The notes under the pieces were generated by a model that saw nothing but the letters and a program-made list of their open reading frames with translations, was not told the DNA's origin and ran no database searches. This document shows positions 27,118 through 36,392 of a DNA stretch of 64,000 nt, piece by piece. Source of the stretch: UBA7328 sp002471345 (GTDB lineage: Bacteria > Bacteroidota > Bacteroidia > Chitinophagales > Saprospiraceae); NCBI GenBank assembly GCA_964011275.1, contig CAXGOB010000001.1, positions 124,001-188,000 on the forward strand, in the 5' to 3' direction. The translations under genes and the position numbers were made by a program. Positions within the stretch are counted from its first letter, which is position 1. Each line of letters starts with the position of its first letter.

Positions 27118-28017
27118 ATGGTTGTTTACTCCATAAAAGATTTAGAAAATTTAACTGGTATAAAAGCCCACACTATTCGTATTTGGGAAAAACGATATGG
27201 TATTATAGAGCCTAGGAGAACCAATACAAACATCAGATATTATCTTGAAGAGGATTTGAAAAAAATTATGAACATTGCTTTACTAAATCGCAATGGTTAT
27301 AAGATTTCCAAAATAGCTAAACTTCAAAATAATGACATACATTCCATAGCAGCTAAGCTTACAGATGTAGATAAAACTTTCGAAAATCAATTAGACGGGC
27401 TAACACTTTCGGTTTTAGAGCTTAATGAGGACAATTTTCTCAAAATATTTAATGCTAATATTTCTCAAAATGGATTTAAGCAGACCATGCTTGATGTTAT
27501 CTATCCACTACTAGACAAATTAGGAATGATGTGGATGACTGGAAGTATCGAACCTATTCATGAAAACTTTGTCTCACACTTAATAAAGCGAAAATGTGTT
27601 GTAGAAATTGATAAACTTGATGTGAAGAGAGATAACCCTAAAAAATTTCTTCTTTTTTTACCTAAGAGCGAACAAGGAGAACTTTCATTGAATTTTTTAC
27701 ACTATATCATAAAATCTAAAGGACATAAAGCGATTAATCTGGGACTCAATGTTGATGTACAAAATGTATTCAGTGGTTGCCACATATACCATCCTGACTT
27801 AATTCTCACCATCATTGATAATATGGAGGATCCTTCTACTTATTCAAAGTATATAGATCTCTTAGTTCAAGAATCCTGTGAAGCAAACCTTTTACTCAGT
27901 GGGCTCCAAGTTATGAGGCAAAAAAAATTATATTCAAACAAAATTCAAACATTTCAGTCGTCCCTTGAGCTAGAAAAAATATTGGATGAATTAGCACTGA
28001 ATGAGTTTGCTGAATGA
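27118..28017 (+). CDS. MerR/CarH-like regulator with degenerate cobalamin domain
   Basis: A 299-residue transcription regulator with the layout of CarH/LitR photoreceptors. Residues 1-70 form a MerR winged helix (YSIKDLENLTGIKAHTIRIWEKRYGIIEPRRTNTNIRYY). The middle helical domain has WMTGSIEPIHENFVSHLIKRK, where the light-sensing family has W-x9-EH, so His is Asn here. In the Rossmann domain LPKSEQGELSLNFLHYIIKSKGHKAINLG aligns with the usual ELHELGLLFLNYLL, and the cobalt-ligating His is Gly, the following Gly Ser. It probably does not bind adenosylcobalamin and may sense something else or only dimerise. It is monocistronic, divergent from bshA and convergent with batB. Confidence 0.85.
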   Translation: MVVYSIKDLENLTGIKAHTIRIWEKRYGIIEPRRTNTNIRYYLEEDLKKIMNIALLNRNGYKISKIAKLQNNDIHSIAAKLTDVDKTFENQLDGLTLSVLELNEDNFLKIFNANISQNGFKQTMLDVIYPLLDKLGMMWMTGSIEPIHENFVSHLIKRKCVVEIDKLDVKRDNPKKFLLFLPKSEQGELSLNFLHYIIKSKGHKAINLGLNVDVQNVFSGCHIYHPDLILTIIDNMEDPSTYSKYIDLLVQESCEANLLLSGLQVMRQKKLYSNKIQTFQSSLELEKILDELALNEFAE

Positions 28018-28018
28018 G

Positions 28019-29029
28019 TTAAGAAATCATTCTAACTTTCCTCTTAGGCGAAATAAAAAATTCTAGTATAAAGAAGATTAGTCCGATACCCAATAGATAC
28101 TGAAAATAGCTTTCATAATCAGTAAAGGAACGCTGTTCTACTTCCTGTTTTTCTAATCTATCAATTTGTCTTTTAATATCGGTAAGAATTTCGTTTCCCT
28201 CTTGAATGAAATAGTGCTTTCCACCACCAGCAGAAGCTAAGTCTCTTACCAGTTGGGGGTTAAGAATGCTCTTAACTAGTTCTCCTTTATCATCTCTTTT
28301 ATACTGATTTCCAGAAGCTGACTTTACTGGAATAAATGAACCTTCTTCTGTCCCAACTCCAATCGTAAAAATATTCAAACCCACTTCACTTGCCTCTTGC
28401 ACTTTCGCCATTGCCTCGTCATCATGATTCTCTCCATCCGTAATGATTATCAATGCTCTTTGTATTGCTTCTCCTTCTGCATATGCCTTTAATGCTAATT
28501 CAATCGCCTCTCCTATGGCAGTACCTTGGGTAGTAGCCTGGTTTGTATTAGCGCTGCTTATAAACATCTGAGCAGCCGAAGCATCATTGCTCAAAGGCAT
28601 TTGCAGATATGCGTTTCCCGCAAATAATATAATTCCAATTCTATTGCCTCTAAGACTCTTAACCAGATTTTGAGTTAATCTTTTTGCTCTCTCAAGTCTA
28701 TTTGGAGAAATATCTTCAGCCATCATGCTTTGAGATATGTCAAGAGCAATGAAAACATCTGAGCTTTGAGCTTTCACCTTTTCCTTTTTTGCTCCCCACT
28801 GAGGATTAGCTAAAGCACTGATTAGAAAAAGAAGAGAAAGAAGAGTCAATGCCATTTTCCACCTTTGACGTAAAATGGAAAAATTCGGTATTAATCTTTT
28901 CAATAAATCTTCGTTTCCAACATTTGCTAGACTTCTTTTTTGCCAAAAGCTGTAACCTAAGTAAAGCAAAAAGATTACCAAAACGGCAATCAGTAAAATC
29001 AAATGTTGTGGGTTTTCAAATCTGAACAT
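28019..29029 (-). CDS. batB: BatB-type von Willebrand factor A protein
   Basis: Membrane-anchored VWA protein of the Bat (Bacteroides aerotolerance) operon, 336 residues. Two membrane helices near the N-terminus (about 8-26 and 59-75), a VWA domain with the metal-ion (MIDAS) motif FIALDISQSMMAED, a conserved TQGTAIGEAIELA and IITDGENHDDEA, and a C-terminal membrane helix (YFQYLLGIGLIFFILEFFI). It is the last gene of the cluster, 1 bp after batA. The BatC and BatD/E genes that follow in many relatives are absent. Confidence 0.85.
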   Translation of the reverse strand: MFRFENPQHLILLIAVLVIFLLYLGYSFWQKRSLANVGNEDLLKRLIPNFSILRQRWKMALTLLSLLFLISALANPQWGAKKEKVKAQSSDVFIALDISQSMMAEDISPNRLERAKRLTQNLVKSLRGNRIGIILFAGNAYLQMPLSNDASAAQMFISSANTNQATTQGTAIGEAIELALKAYAEGEAIQRALIIITDGENHDDEAMAKVQEASEVGLNIFTIGVGTEEGSFIPVKSASGNQYKRDDKGELVKSILNPQLVRDLASAGGGKHYFIQEGNEILTDIKRQIDRLEKQEVEQRSFTDYESYFQYLLGIGLIFFILEFFISPKRKVRMIS

Positions 29030-29030
29030 A

Positions 29031-30038
29031 CTAGGGCAATGTTTTGAATATTGAATGTCTTAATACCACTTCCAACAGGAAAATGAAAAGACCAATAGAT
29101 AAGAATCTTCCATACTCCTCAGAGTATCTTTTAAATGTGGTAATGTCCATTTCTGTTTTCTCTAATCTATCAATTTCAGCATATATAGCTTCCAAGTTTT
29201 GTTCATTGGTAGCTCGGTAATATTTACCTCCTGTCATCTCAGATATCTGATTTAAAAGCCCTTCATCTATTTCTACTTTAGCCATTCCAAAAACATATCG
29301 ACCGTCACTTCGCCTACTGATTGGAGAAAGTGCTTGACCTACACTTCCTACTCCTATTGTATAGACTTTAGTTTCTAATTCTTGAGCAATTTCTGCTGCA
29401 GTCATAGGCTTAATGTAGCCTGAATTGTTGACTCCATCGGTAAGTAAGATTATCACTTTACTTTTCGCTTCACTATCTTTTAATCTATTTACAGCAGAGG
29501 CCAATCCCATTCCGATTGCAGTACCATCTTCAAGTAGGCCACATTGCAGGCCATCAAGAAAATCTTTTAACACTCGATGATCAGTTGTCAATGGGCATTG
29601 GGTAAAACTTTCTCCAGAGAAAACGACTAATCCAATTCTATCATATGGTCTTTTGTCTACAAATTGAATTGCCACTTTTTTACTTACTTCTAATCGGTCC
29701 GGTTTGAAATCTTGAGCAAGCATACTGCTAGAGATATCCATAATCATCATGATATCTATTCCTTCCGCTTTTACTTCTTCTTCTTTTAAAGTCAGCTGAG
29801 GCCTTGCCAATGCAATTACAAACAATACAAAAGAAACAGCTTTAAGAATATTTAAGTAAGGAAACACCGTAGACCTTATGGATCGAATGCTTTTTATCGG
29901 CTCAAGATCAGGCATTTGAAGGTGAATTTTTTGATCTTTTCCTTTTCTTTTCTTCCATAACAATGCCAATGGAATTAGAATAAGTAAGCTCAAAAAATAA
30001 GGACTCACAAATGTTATATCGCTGAAGACATCTATCAT
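29031..30038 (-). CDS. batA: BatA-type von Willebrand factor A protein
   Basis: Membrane-anchored VWA protein, 335 residues, paralogous to the next gene. Membrane helices at about 12-28 and 62-78, VWA domain with MIDAS MIMDISSSMLAQDF, DGTAIGMGLASAVNRL and IILLTDGVNNSGYI, then a C-terminal helix (FLSIGLFIFLLEVVL). The Bat proteins are thought to form an envelope complex with MoxR. Its ATG overlaps the preceding stop in ATGA at 30035-30038, so translation is coupled. Confidence 0.85.
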   Translation of the reverse strand: MIDVFSDITFVSPYFLSLLILIPLALLWKKRKGKDQKIHLQMPDLEPIKSIRSIRSTVFPYLNILKAVSFVLFVIALARPQLTLKEEEVKAEGIDIMMIMDISSSMLAQDFKPDRLEVSKKVAIQFVDKRPYDRIGLVVFSGESFTQCPLTTDHRVLKDFLDGLQCGLLEDGTAIGMGLASAVNRLKDSEAKSKVIILLTDGVNNSGYIKPMTAAEIAQELETKVYTIGVGSVGQALSPISRRSDGRYVFGMAKVEIDEGLLNQISEMTGGKYYRATNEQNLEAIYAEIDRLEKTEMDITTFKRYSEEYGRFLSIGLFIFLLEVVLRHSIFKTLP

Positions 30039-31102
30039 TCTTCAATAATTTCTTGATCAGCAATGATTTTCACTTGTGTCTGTCGAACAAATTCAAATGC
30101 TTTATTCATGAATTCTTGATGAATGTTTAGACTAGGTTTTGATTTTGCAAACTTTACTAAATCGGCCACCTGCAAAATATTTTTCATCTCACTAATTTGA
30201 GATTTATCTAAATCTTTCTTTTTGATAGCACTCACAATTTCATCAGTGGTGGATTCAAGTGCTGGAATTTTATACCTGTTTTCCAAATATTCTCTTACTA
30301 TGTATGTCAATTCTGATTGATAACCTTTAATGTCTGATTGCCACATGTTTTTCTCGTCCAGGTCATGCAATTTATCCAATGCAATTTTATGAGCAGGTAT
30401 AATAATTTCAATCTCCTCTTCTGGTTTTGCTTTATTTCTTTCTTCATATTTCTTATAGAGAAAATAGCCCGCTAAAGCTAATACTAGGGCCAAAATCCCC
30501 AATACATAGGGCCTATAATCGCTCCAATTAATGGGCTCCTCAATAATTGTCTTAATTGGAGAAATATCAAAAGAATCTTTCTCCATAGCCGAGACATCAA
30601 TTGGAGGCCTTACAAATAAAGCAGCTTGAAAATTTTGATTGCTCAAAAGCTTTTGACCCTGTATACTAAAATTCACTCTTGGAGTAGTAGCTATTATCTG
30701 TCCCGGATCCCAGATTCTGAATCTAAATCTATTTGTGAGAAGAAGCTCTCCACCAATCTCTGATTTCTCCCAGTTCAGTTCAGATGCAACAAATTTTCCA
30801 TCATCATCCTGAATTCTAAATTCTCCATAACTCATTACTTCTGCATCCGCATATGCAAATTCATTCACTTTGGTGCTATCTGCTTCTCTTATTCTAATGG
30901 TCTGAAAACCTGAAATCAGAGAATCTAAGAATCCACTACTTACTTCATCAACTTTAACATCAATATGGCCTTTTACAAAAAGCAACAACTCCACCTCATC
31001 GCCTAGAGCAATAGTATCTTGTTCCCATCCGACTGATACATTAATTTGAGCAGAGGCAAAGAATGAACAAAACAAAAACAATATAAAATTTCCCTTTTTC
31101 AT
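30035..31102 (-). CDS. Bat-operon membrane protein (BatD/DUF4381-like)
   Basis: A 355-residue envelope protein. Signal peptide at the N-terminus (KKGNFILFLFCSFFASAQ), a periplasmic beta-rich domain (about 20-190), one membrane helix (about 197-217, YVLGILALVLALAGYFLYKKYE) and a cytoplasmic helical domain with YQSELTYIVREYLENRYKIPALESTTDEIVSAI, as in the proteins that sit between DUF58 and BatA in Bat operons. The ATG at 31102 is preferred; an in-frame GTG at 31108 overlaps the previous stop. Role within the complex is unknown. Confidence 0.7.
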   Translation of the reverse strand: MKKGNFILFLFCSFFASAQINVSVGWEQDTIALGDEVELLLFVKGHIDVKVDEVSSGFLDSLISGFQTIRIREADSTKVNEFAYADAEVMSYGEFRIQDDDGKFVASELNWEKSEIGGELLLTNRFRFRIWDPGQIIATTPRVNFSIQGQKLLSNQNFQAALFVRPPIDVSAMEKDSFDISPIKTIIEEPINWSDYRPYVLGILALVLALAGYFLYKKYEERNKAKPEEEIEIIIPAHKIALDKLHDLDEKNMWQSDIKGYQSELTYIVREYLENRYKIPALESTTDEIVSAIKKKDLDKSQISEMKNILQVADLVKFAKSKPSLNIHQEFMNKAFEFVRQTQVKIIADQEIIEE

Positions 31103-31104
31103 TA

Positions 31105-31983
31105 TCACTTATGCCTGCTTTTGAAAAATTTTAATAAGTGCTTGACATAGTCCTCTTTGGTATTTATTGTAAGCACATCAGAACCTGATTTTTTGAAGGT
31201 ATTATAGAAGTAATTATATCGTTCCTCAAAGTGAATTTCATACTGTGATCTTACTTTTTTGGATGATGTATCGATCATTTGTTCTCTACCAGTTTCTAGA
31301 TCTTTAGTTTGTATTAATCCTACATTCGGTAGTTTTTTTTCTAGATCATCATAGACTTTTACCCCAATAATATCGTGCTTTCTTGCAGCGATATTCGTGG
31401 CCGATTCATATCCATCATCATTAAAGTCAGATAACACAAAAGCAATACTTCTTTTCTTGATTATGTTATTCAAATAAACAAGAGCTTCTGATAAGTTAGT
31501 CCCTTGACCTTTAGGCTCAAAGTAGATGAGTTCTCTTATTATTCTGAGTATGTGCTTTCTCCCCTTTTTGGGTGGTATATACTTTTCAACTTCATTTGTA
31601 AAAAGAATTGCCCCTACTTTATCATTATTCGTGAGTGCTGAGAAGGCTAATGTGGCACATATTTCTGTGTTTATCTCGCTTTTAAATTGATTTTGGGTGC
31701 CGAAAAAAGAGGATTTACTCATGTCTACTAAGAACATCACAGTAAGCTCTCTCTCTTCTTCAAATACTTTAATATGTGGACTTCCAGTTCGGGCTGTAAC
31801 GTTCCAATCAATATTTCGAACATCATCACCATATTGATAATCTCTTACTTCACTAAAAGACATTCCTCTTCCTTTGAATGTGCTACTGTACTCACCTGAA
31901 AATAGATGTTTACTAAGTTCTTTAGTTTTGATTTCTATCTTCCTTACCTTCTTCAATACTTCGGTGGCATCTATTTTACTCAC
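31105..31983 (-). CDS. DUF58 domain protein (VWA-like, MoxR partner)
   Basis: A 292-residue cytosolic protein with the DUF58 signature FSGEYSSTFKGRGMSFSEVRDYQYGDDVRNIDWNVTARTGSPHIKVFEEERE, followed by a VWA-like fold (VMFLVDMSKSSFFGTQ as a MIDAS-like DMSKS). DUF58 proteins nearly always accompany MoxR ATPases and are taken as their substrates or adaptors. The start is GTG at 31983, overlapping the preceding stop in GTGA. It is the third gene of the Bat cluster. Confidence 0.88.
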   Translation of the reverse strand: MSKIDATEVLKKVRKIEIKTKELSKHLFSGEYSSTFKGRGMSFSEVRDYQYGDDVRNIDWNVTARTGSPHIKVFEEERELTVMFLVDMSKSSFFGTQNQFKSEINTEICATLAFSALTNNDKVGAILFTNEVEKYIPPKKGRKHILRIIRELIYFEPKGQGTNLSEALVYLNNIIKKRSIAFVLSDFNDDGYESATNIAARKHDIIGVKVYDDLEKKLPNVGLIQTKDLETGREQMIDTSSKKVRSQYEIHFEERYNYFYNTFKKSGSDVLTINTKEDYVKHLLKFFKSRHK

Positions 31984-32930
31984 TTTCTTTTTTTAATATA
32001 GTTAGAAATAGATTTTTGTCCAATAGAAGAAGATACTTCATGGTAAGGAATAGTGAAACTTTTACGACCAAAAATTGTATTGTAGTCACTTAAAAATTGT
32101 AACCCGCTACTAGTTAACACGTAATGATGAAAAGGAGCAGCGTTTATCCATTTCGTTTCTAACGGTGTTAATACAGTTTTCATCTTCTCCTTTTTTTGAG
32201 AAATATATTGTTTGAGAAAAAAGCTATAATTAAAATTCTTCTTAAATATTTGACTCAACCCCAACATCTCTTTTTTATCCCGATCATAAGTATAGGTGAG
32301 CGTCTTTACATCTGAAGTCTGATTGTCATAAAAAGTGAGATGTCCTGAAATTAATTTTTCAGAATTCAATGTGACTTTATTCACAGCTAGGGTTCTCTGT
32401 TTAAATCTGTTGCTTGGCAAATCGCTACCATTTTCAATTTCAGCCACACCATATGATTCAGCCACATTTCTTATTATGGAATTTATTTTCTTGCCAAATT
32501 TATCATCAAAAGTATCGTCTACTCTAGGGTAACTTACAGCTATATAAGATTGATGACTAACAAAGTAGTATGAAGAGTTTCCTTCTCTATTTGAAAAATT
32601 GACAGGAATATTTGTTTTATAATCAACAGAGTTCCAAACGCATTTTTTCTTGTCGCTACTTAGTTCTATGAAACCACTTAAGGAATGATCAATATTAAAT
32701 TCATAAAGTAAATAGCCATTCTCAGTTCTTTCTCCCTCTAGTGTAAATTCTACATCTCCATTAGATCCATACTTGCTATAACCATAAATTTCACCATCGG
32801 TATGAACTGAAAGTTGTAAAGGTAAGCCTCCATATAATTCACCTTCAAGGAAGAATAAATCTGATATTTCTTCTTGACCATAATTCAGAAGGCTTAAAAA
32901 TAAAAATGATATGGTGTATAGTATTCGCAA
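31980..32930 (-). CDS. Exported DUF3298-like protein inserted in the Bat operon
   Basis: A 316-residue protein with a signal peptide (about 1-18, ILYTISFLFLSLLNYGQ). The C-terminal half resembles DUF3298/RsiV-type domains: TYTYDRDKKEMLGLSQIFKK, then FHHYVLTSSGLQFLSDYNTIFGRKSFTIPYHEV. The N-terminal half is beta-rich and unassigned. The only usable start is TTG at 32930, 12 bases after the moxR stop (spacer CCACCACCACTA); an in-frame stop lies just upstream. Its location between moxR and DUF58 is unusual for Bat operons. Family call is tentative and function unknown. Confidence 0.55.
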   Translation of the reverse strand: MRILYTISFLFLSLLNYGQEEISDLFFLEGELYGGLPLQLSVHTDGEIYGYSKYGSNGDVEFTLEGERTENGYLLYEFNIDHSLSGFIELSSDKKKCVWNSVDYKTNIPVNFSNREGNSSYYFVSHQSYIAVSYPRVDDTFDDKFGKKINSIIRNVAESYGVAEIENGSDLPSNRFKQRTLAVNKVTLNSEKLISGHLTFYDNQTSDVKTLTYTYDRDKKEMLGLSQIFKKNFNYSFFLKQYISQKKEKMKTVLTPLETKWINAAPFHHYVLTSSGLQFLSDYNTIFGRKSFTIPYHEVSSSIGQKSISNYIKKRK

Positions 32931-32942
32931 TAGTGGTGGTGG

Positions 32943-33941
32943 TTAAGGTACTTGTATCTCATTCAAAATATTGGTAATAATCTCTTCTTGAGAAATATTT
33001 TCTGCTTCTGCTTCATAACTAATTCCTAATCTATGTCTGAATACATCGTGGCTTATAGCCCTGACATCGTCTGGAATAACATATCCTCTTCTCTTGATAA
33101 ATGCATGAGCTTTAGCAGCAGTAGCCAAATTAATACTAGCTCTTGGCGATCCCCCATAGGTTATCAAAGGAGCCAGATTATCTAACCCATAATCCTTAGG
33201 AAATCTGGATGCAAAGACTAAGTCTATAATATACTTTTCAATTTTTTCATCGATATAAATCTTTTTCACCATTTCTCTGGCTCTAAGAATCTGTTTAGTG
33301 CTAATTATCTTATTTATTTTTTGTTTGGTTTCACCATTTAGACTTTTTCTTACAATGTTCAGTTCCTCTTCTTTTGATGGATAGTCTATTTTCACCTTGA
33401 TCATGAATCGATCAGTTTGTGCCTCAGGAAGAGGATAGGTTCCTTCCTGTTCTATTGGATTTTGAGTTGCTAGGACAAGAAATGGTTCTGGTAGTTTAAA
33501 GGTCTCTTTACCGATAGTAACTTGACGTTCCTCCATTGCTTCAAGCAATGCACTTTGCACCTTTGCTGGAGCTCTATTAATCTCATCTGCCAAAATAAAG
33601 TTTGCAAAAATAGGCCCCTTTCTAACTGAAAATTCATTTTCACTAGGATTATAAATCATAGTACCTACAATATCAGCAGGTAACAAATCTGGTGTAAACT
33701 GAATTCTTTTAAATTCTCCTCCCACAGCAGAGGCTAATGTCTTAATTGCTAAAGTTTTCGCAAGGCCTGGTAATCCTTCTAAAAGAATATGCCCGTTGGC
33801 TAAAAGGCCTAATAACAACCTTTCTAGCATTCTTTCTTGGCCTACAATTACCTTGTTTGCTTCAGAAAAAAGGTCATCAATAAATTTACTTTCGAGAGTA
33901 ATCTGCTGGTTCAGCGCTTCTATATCTACAGATGCCTGCAT
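32943..33941 (-). CDS. MoxR family AAA+ ATPase
   Basis: A 332-residue AAA+ ATPase of the MoxR type, thought to act as a chaperone on VWA proteins. Walker A is EGLPGLAKTLAIKTLA, Walker B FILADEINRAPAKVQSALLEAMEE, followed by the sensor VLATQNPIEQEGTYPLPEAQTDRF and the C-terminal lid with ITYGGSPRASINLATAAKAHA. It leads the six-gene Bat cluster and is divergent from the small membrane protein gene at 34137. Confidence 0.93.
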   Translation of the reverse strand: MQASVDIEALNQQITLESKFIDDLFSEANKVIVGQERMLERLLLGLLANGHILLEGLPGLAKTLAIKTLASAVGGEFKRIQFTPDLLPADIVGTMIYNPSENEFSVRKGPIFANFILADEINRAPAKVQSALLEAMEERQVTIGKETFKLPEPFLVLATQNPIEQEGTYPLPEAQTDRFMIKVKIDYPSKEEELNIVRKSLNGETKQKINKIISTKQILRAREMVKKIYIDEKIEKYIIDLVFASRFPKDYGLDNLAPLITYGGSPRASINLATAAKAHAFIKRRGYVIPDDVRAISHDVFRHRLGISYEAEAENISQEEIITNILNEIQVP

Positions 33942-34136
33942 AAATTTTTCGTTTAGCTTTTTTAAAAGAGTTTTTTCAAAAAAAGGTGCAAAATAAAGAT
34001 TCCTTTGGTGATGGTTAAAGTGGTGAGTAGTAATTAGTTATTCTTTAACGCAATGTATACAACTAAAATATATAGATATTCATCTTAAGGTAAAGAAGTA
34101 TATCTTCATATTAGTAAAATTTGTAAAGAAGCTGCA

Positions 34137-34451
34137 ATGAGTTTTTTCAAAATGGGGAGCCGGTTTAAGCACAGATCGTTTGATTATATTCCAAGATTCT
34201 ACGACCCTGCTAAAGAAGAATTAGAAGAAAGGCTTAATAGCTATAATCAAAAGGTAAACGCCACAGAAATAGCTAAAAACAGAATTAGGCATGGATTCAG
34301 AAAAGGAGGAGTGGATACAAGAAAATATTCACAACGTGTTAGGAAAAGATCCAACTTTAGACTACTAGGTATCATCGTTTTTTTAGTTCTTGTGACACTC
34401 TTGATTCTGTATAAATATTTACCACAAATTGTGGCAGCAATCGAGAAATAG
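34137..34451 (+). CDS. Small single-pass membrane protein upstream of mutL
   Basis: A 104-residue protein with a charged N-terminal two thirds (FKHRSFDYIPRFYDPAKEELEERLNSY and a basic GFRKGGVDTRKYSQRVRKR) and one C-terminal membrane helix (about 76-97, LLGIIVFLVLVTLLILYKYL). I recognise it only as a short conserved-looking Bacteroidota protein next to mutL and a rhomboid gene. The arrangement suggests a tail-anchored inner-membrane protein. It is 15 bp upstream of mutL and probably co-transcribed. Confidence 0.75.
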   Translation: MSFFKMGSRFKHRSFDYIPRFYDPAKEELEERLNSYNQKVNATEIAKNRIRHGFRKGGVDTRKYSQRVRKRSNFRLLGIIVFLVLVTLLILYKYLPQIVAAIEK

Positions 34452-34466
34452 AGTGAGTGAAAAAGT

Positions 34467-36275
34467 ATGAGCGATATCATCAATCTTTTACCAGATTCGA
34501 TAGCTAATCAAATAGCAGCTGGAGAAGTTATCCAAAGGCCCTCTTCTGTTATAAAAGAACTCATTGAAAACTCCATAGATGCAGGAGCCACAGAAATAAA
34601 AGTTATTCTCAAAAATGCCGGAAAGACCTTAATTCAGGTAGTAGACAACGGAAAGGGAATGTCTCATATAGATGCCAGAATGAGTTTTGAGCGGCATGCC
34701 ACTTCTAAAATTTCTAAATCAGAAGACCTCTTTGATTTACATACTTTAGGATTTAGAGGAGAAGCTTTAGCATCCATAGCAGCGATTGCTCACGTTGAAT
34801 TAAAGACTCAACAAGAAGGTTCTGATGTGGGCACAACTGTGAAAATAGAAGGTTCAAAAATATCTCATCATGAGCTAGGGAATTTTCCAAAAGGGACGAG
34901 CCTAGGAATAAAAAATCTATTCTACAATGTACCTGCAAGAAGAAAATTTTTAAAATCAGACCCTGTTGAATTACGGCACATTTTAGATGAATTCACCAGA
35001 GTAGCCATAGTTTATCCTCAAGTATTTTTCTCATTGTTTCATAATGATAATGAGATCTATCATCTCTCTTCTTCTAATCTTAGACAAAGATTAATCAATA
35101 TTTTTGGCAAACAAGTGAATGAGAAACTGGTACCGGTCTCTGAAGAGACAGATTTTTTGACAATAAATGGATTTGTCGGAAAGCCAGACTATACAAAAAA
35201 GACAAGAGGTGATCAATTCTTTTTTACTAATGGAAGATTTATTAAAAGTAATTATCTCAATCATGCTATACGAGCATCTTACGATAACTTAATACCGAAA
35301 GATCATCATCCTTTTTTTGTGTTAATGTTAGAGGCTCCACCTGAAAGCATCGATATTAATATTCATCCAACCAAACAGGAAGTCAAGTTTGAAAATGAGA
35401 GATTGATCTATAACTATATCAAAGTATCAGTAAAACATGCTTTAGGAAAATACAGCATTGCACCAGCTATAGATTTTGACTCTGATGAAGATTATTCATT
35501 TCAAAGAATGGGCAGTTCACATTCTAGTTTAGGTATCCAATCTAGTGGCACTTCTCTTACTAAAAATGATGGATACAAATACAGAGGAGAAACACCTTCA
35601 AAAAAAGAATGGGTAAATGTTTATGAAGGGTTACAATCTGACAAGACCAATTCTAACATAAGATCTAAAGAACAGTCTGAATTAAAACTAGATGAATCTA
35701 TAACACCTCAAAACAATTTTGAACCATCTTGTTTTAGGACAGCTAAGGGTTATATCATTAATCCAATAAAAAGTGGCTTTGTAATAATAGATCAGCGCAA
35801 TGCTCATGAAAGAATTGTTTTTGAAAGTTGTCTACAAAAGATGACAACTGGATTATCATCCTCTCAAAAAACATTATTCCCAGAGACTATAGAACTCACT
35901 TCCGCCCAAAGCGAAGTGCTATTAGCAGTAAAAAACAAATTGCATTTAATCGGTGTGGAAATAGAAAAATTTGGAGAAAACACATTCGTGATCCAGGGAC
36001 TTCCAGCTGGTATAAATTTGAGCGGCAAACACCTGATTGAAAACATAATAGATGACTTCTCTAATAACAGATCAAATGATCTTAAACTTGAAGAAAAACT
36101 AGCTGCAGCTTATGCAAAGCAAACCGCAATCAAAAAAAGCAAACAAATGAGCAAAGAAGAAATGATCCTTCTTATTGATGAACTTTTTGCTTGCAAAATG
36201 CCTTATACCAGCCCATCTGGACAAAAGTGTTTTGTTACAGTAAATGAAGAAGAAATTGGAAAGTATTTTTCATAA
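34467..36275 (+). CDS. mutL: DNA mismatch repair protein MutL
   Basis: Cytosolic mismatch repair ATPase, 602 residues. The GHKL ATPase motifs are intact: VIKELIENSIDAGATEIKV, VDNGKGM, ATSKI and LGFRGEALASIA. A linker (about 350-425) leads to the C-terminal dimerisation domain. Where endonuclease-type MutL has DQHA-x2-E-x4-E, this protein reads DQRNAHERIVFE, so a predicted metal-binding His is Arg; the terminal Cys-Pro-His-Gly-Arg-Pro motif is also not present (MPYTSPSGQKCF). Nicking activity is therefore doubtful. It is followed by two rhomboid genes. Confidence 0.95.
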   Translation: MSDIINLLPDSIANQIAAGEVIQRPSSVIKELIENSIDAGATEIKVILKNAGKTLIQVVDNGKGMSHIDARMSFERHATSKISKSEDLFDLHTLGFRGEALASIAAIAHVELKTQQEGSDVGTTVKIEGSKISHHELGNFPKGTSLGIKNLFYNVPARRKFLKSDPVELRHILDEFTRVAIVYPQVFFSLFHNDNEIYHLSSSNLRQRLINIFGKQVNEKLVPVSEETDFLTINGFVGKPDYTKKTRGDQFFFTNGRFIKSNYLNHAIRASYDNLIPKDHHPFFVLMLEAPPESIDINIHPTKQEVKFENERLIYNYIKVSVKHALGKYSIAPAIDFDSDEDYSFQRMGSSHSSLGIQSSGTSLTKNDGYKYRGETPSKKEWVNVYEGLQSDKTNSNIRSKEQSELKLDESITPQNNFEPSCFRTAKGYIINPIKSGFVIIDQRNAHERIVFESCLQKMTTGLSSSQKTLFPETIELTSAQSEVLLAVKNKLHLIGVEIEKFGENTFVIQGLPAGINLSGKHLIENIIDDFSNNRSNDLKLEEKLAAAYAKQTAIKKSKQMSKEEMILLIDELFACKMPYTSPSGQKCFVTVNEEEIGKYFS

Positions 36276-36392
36276 TCCATTGTCTACTGCCATAAATTGG
36301 CATCATTTAATAGTTTTTGATTGTTAATTCATCTAAATCCTCAGGAAGAGGTGATAGATTGTTCTAATTTTGAAAAAGTAAAAAAATACACA

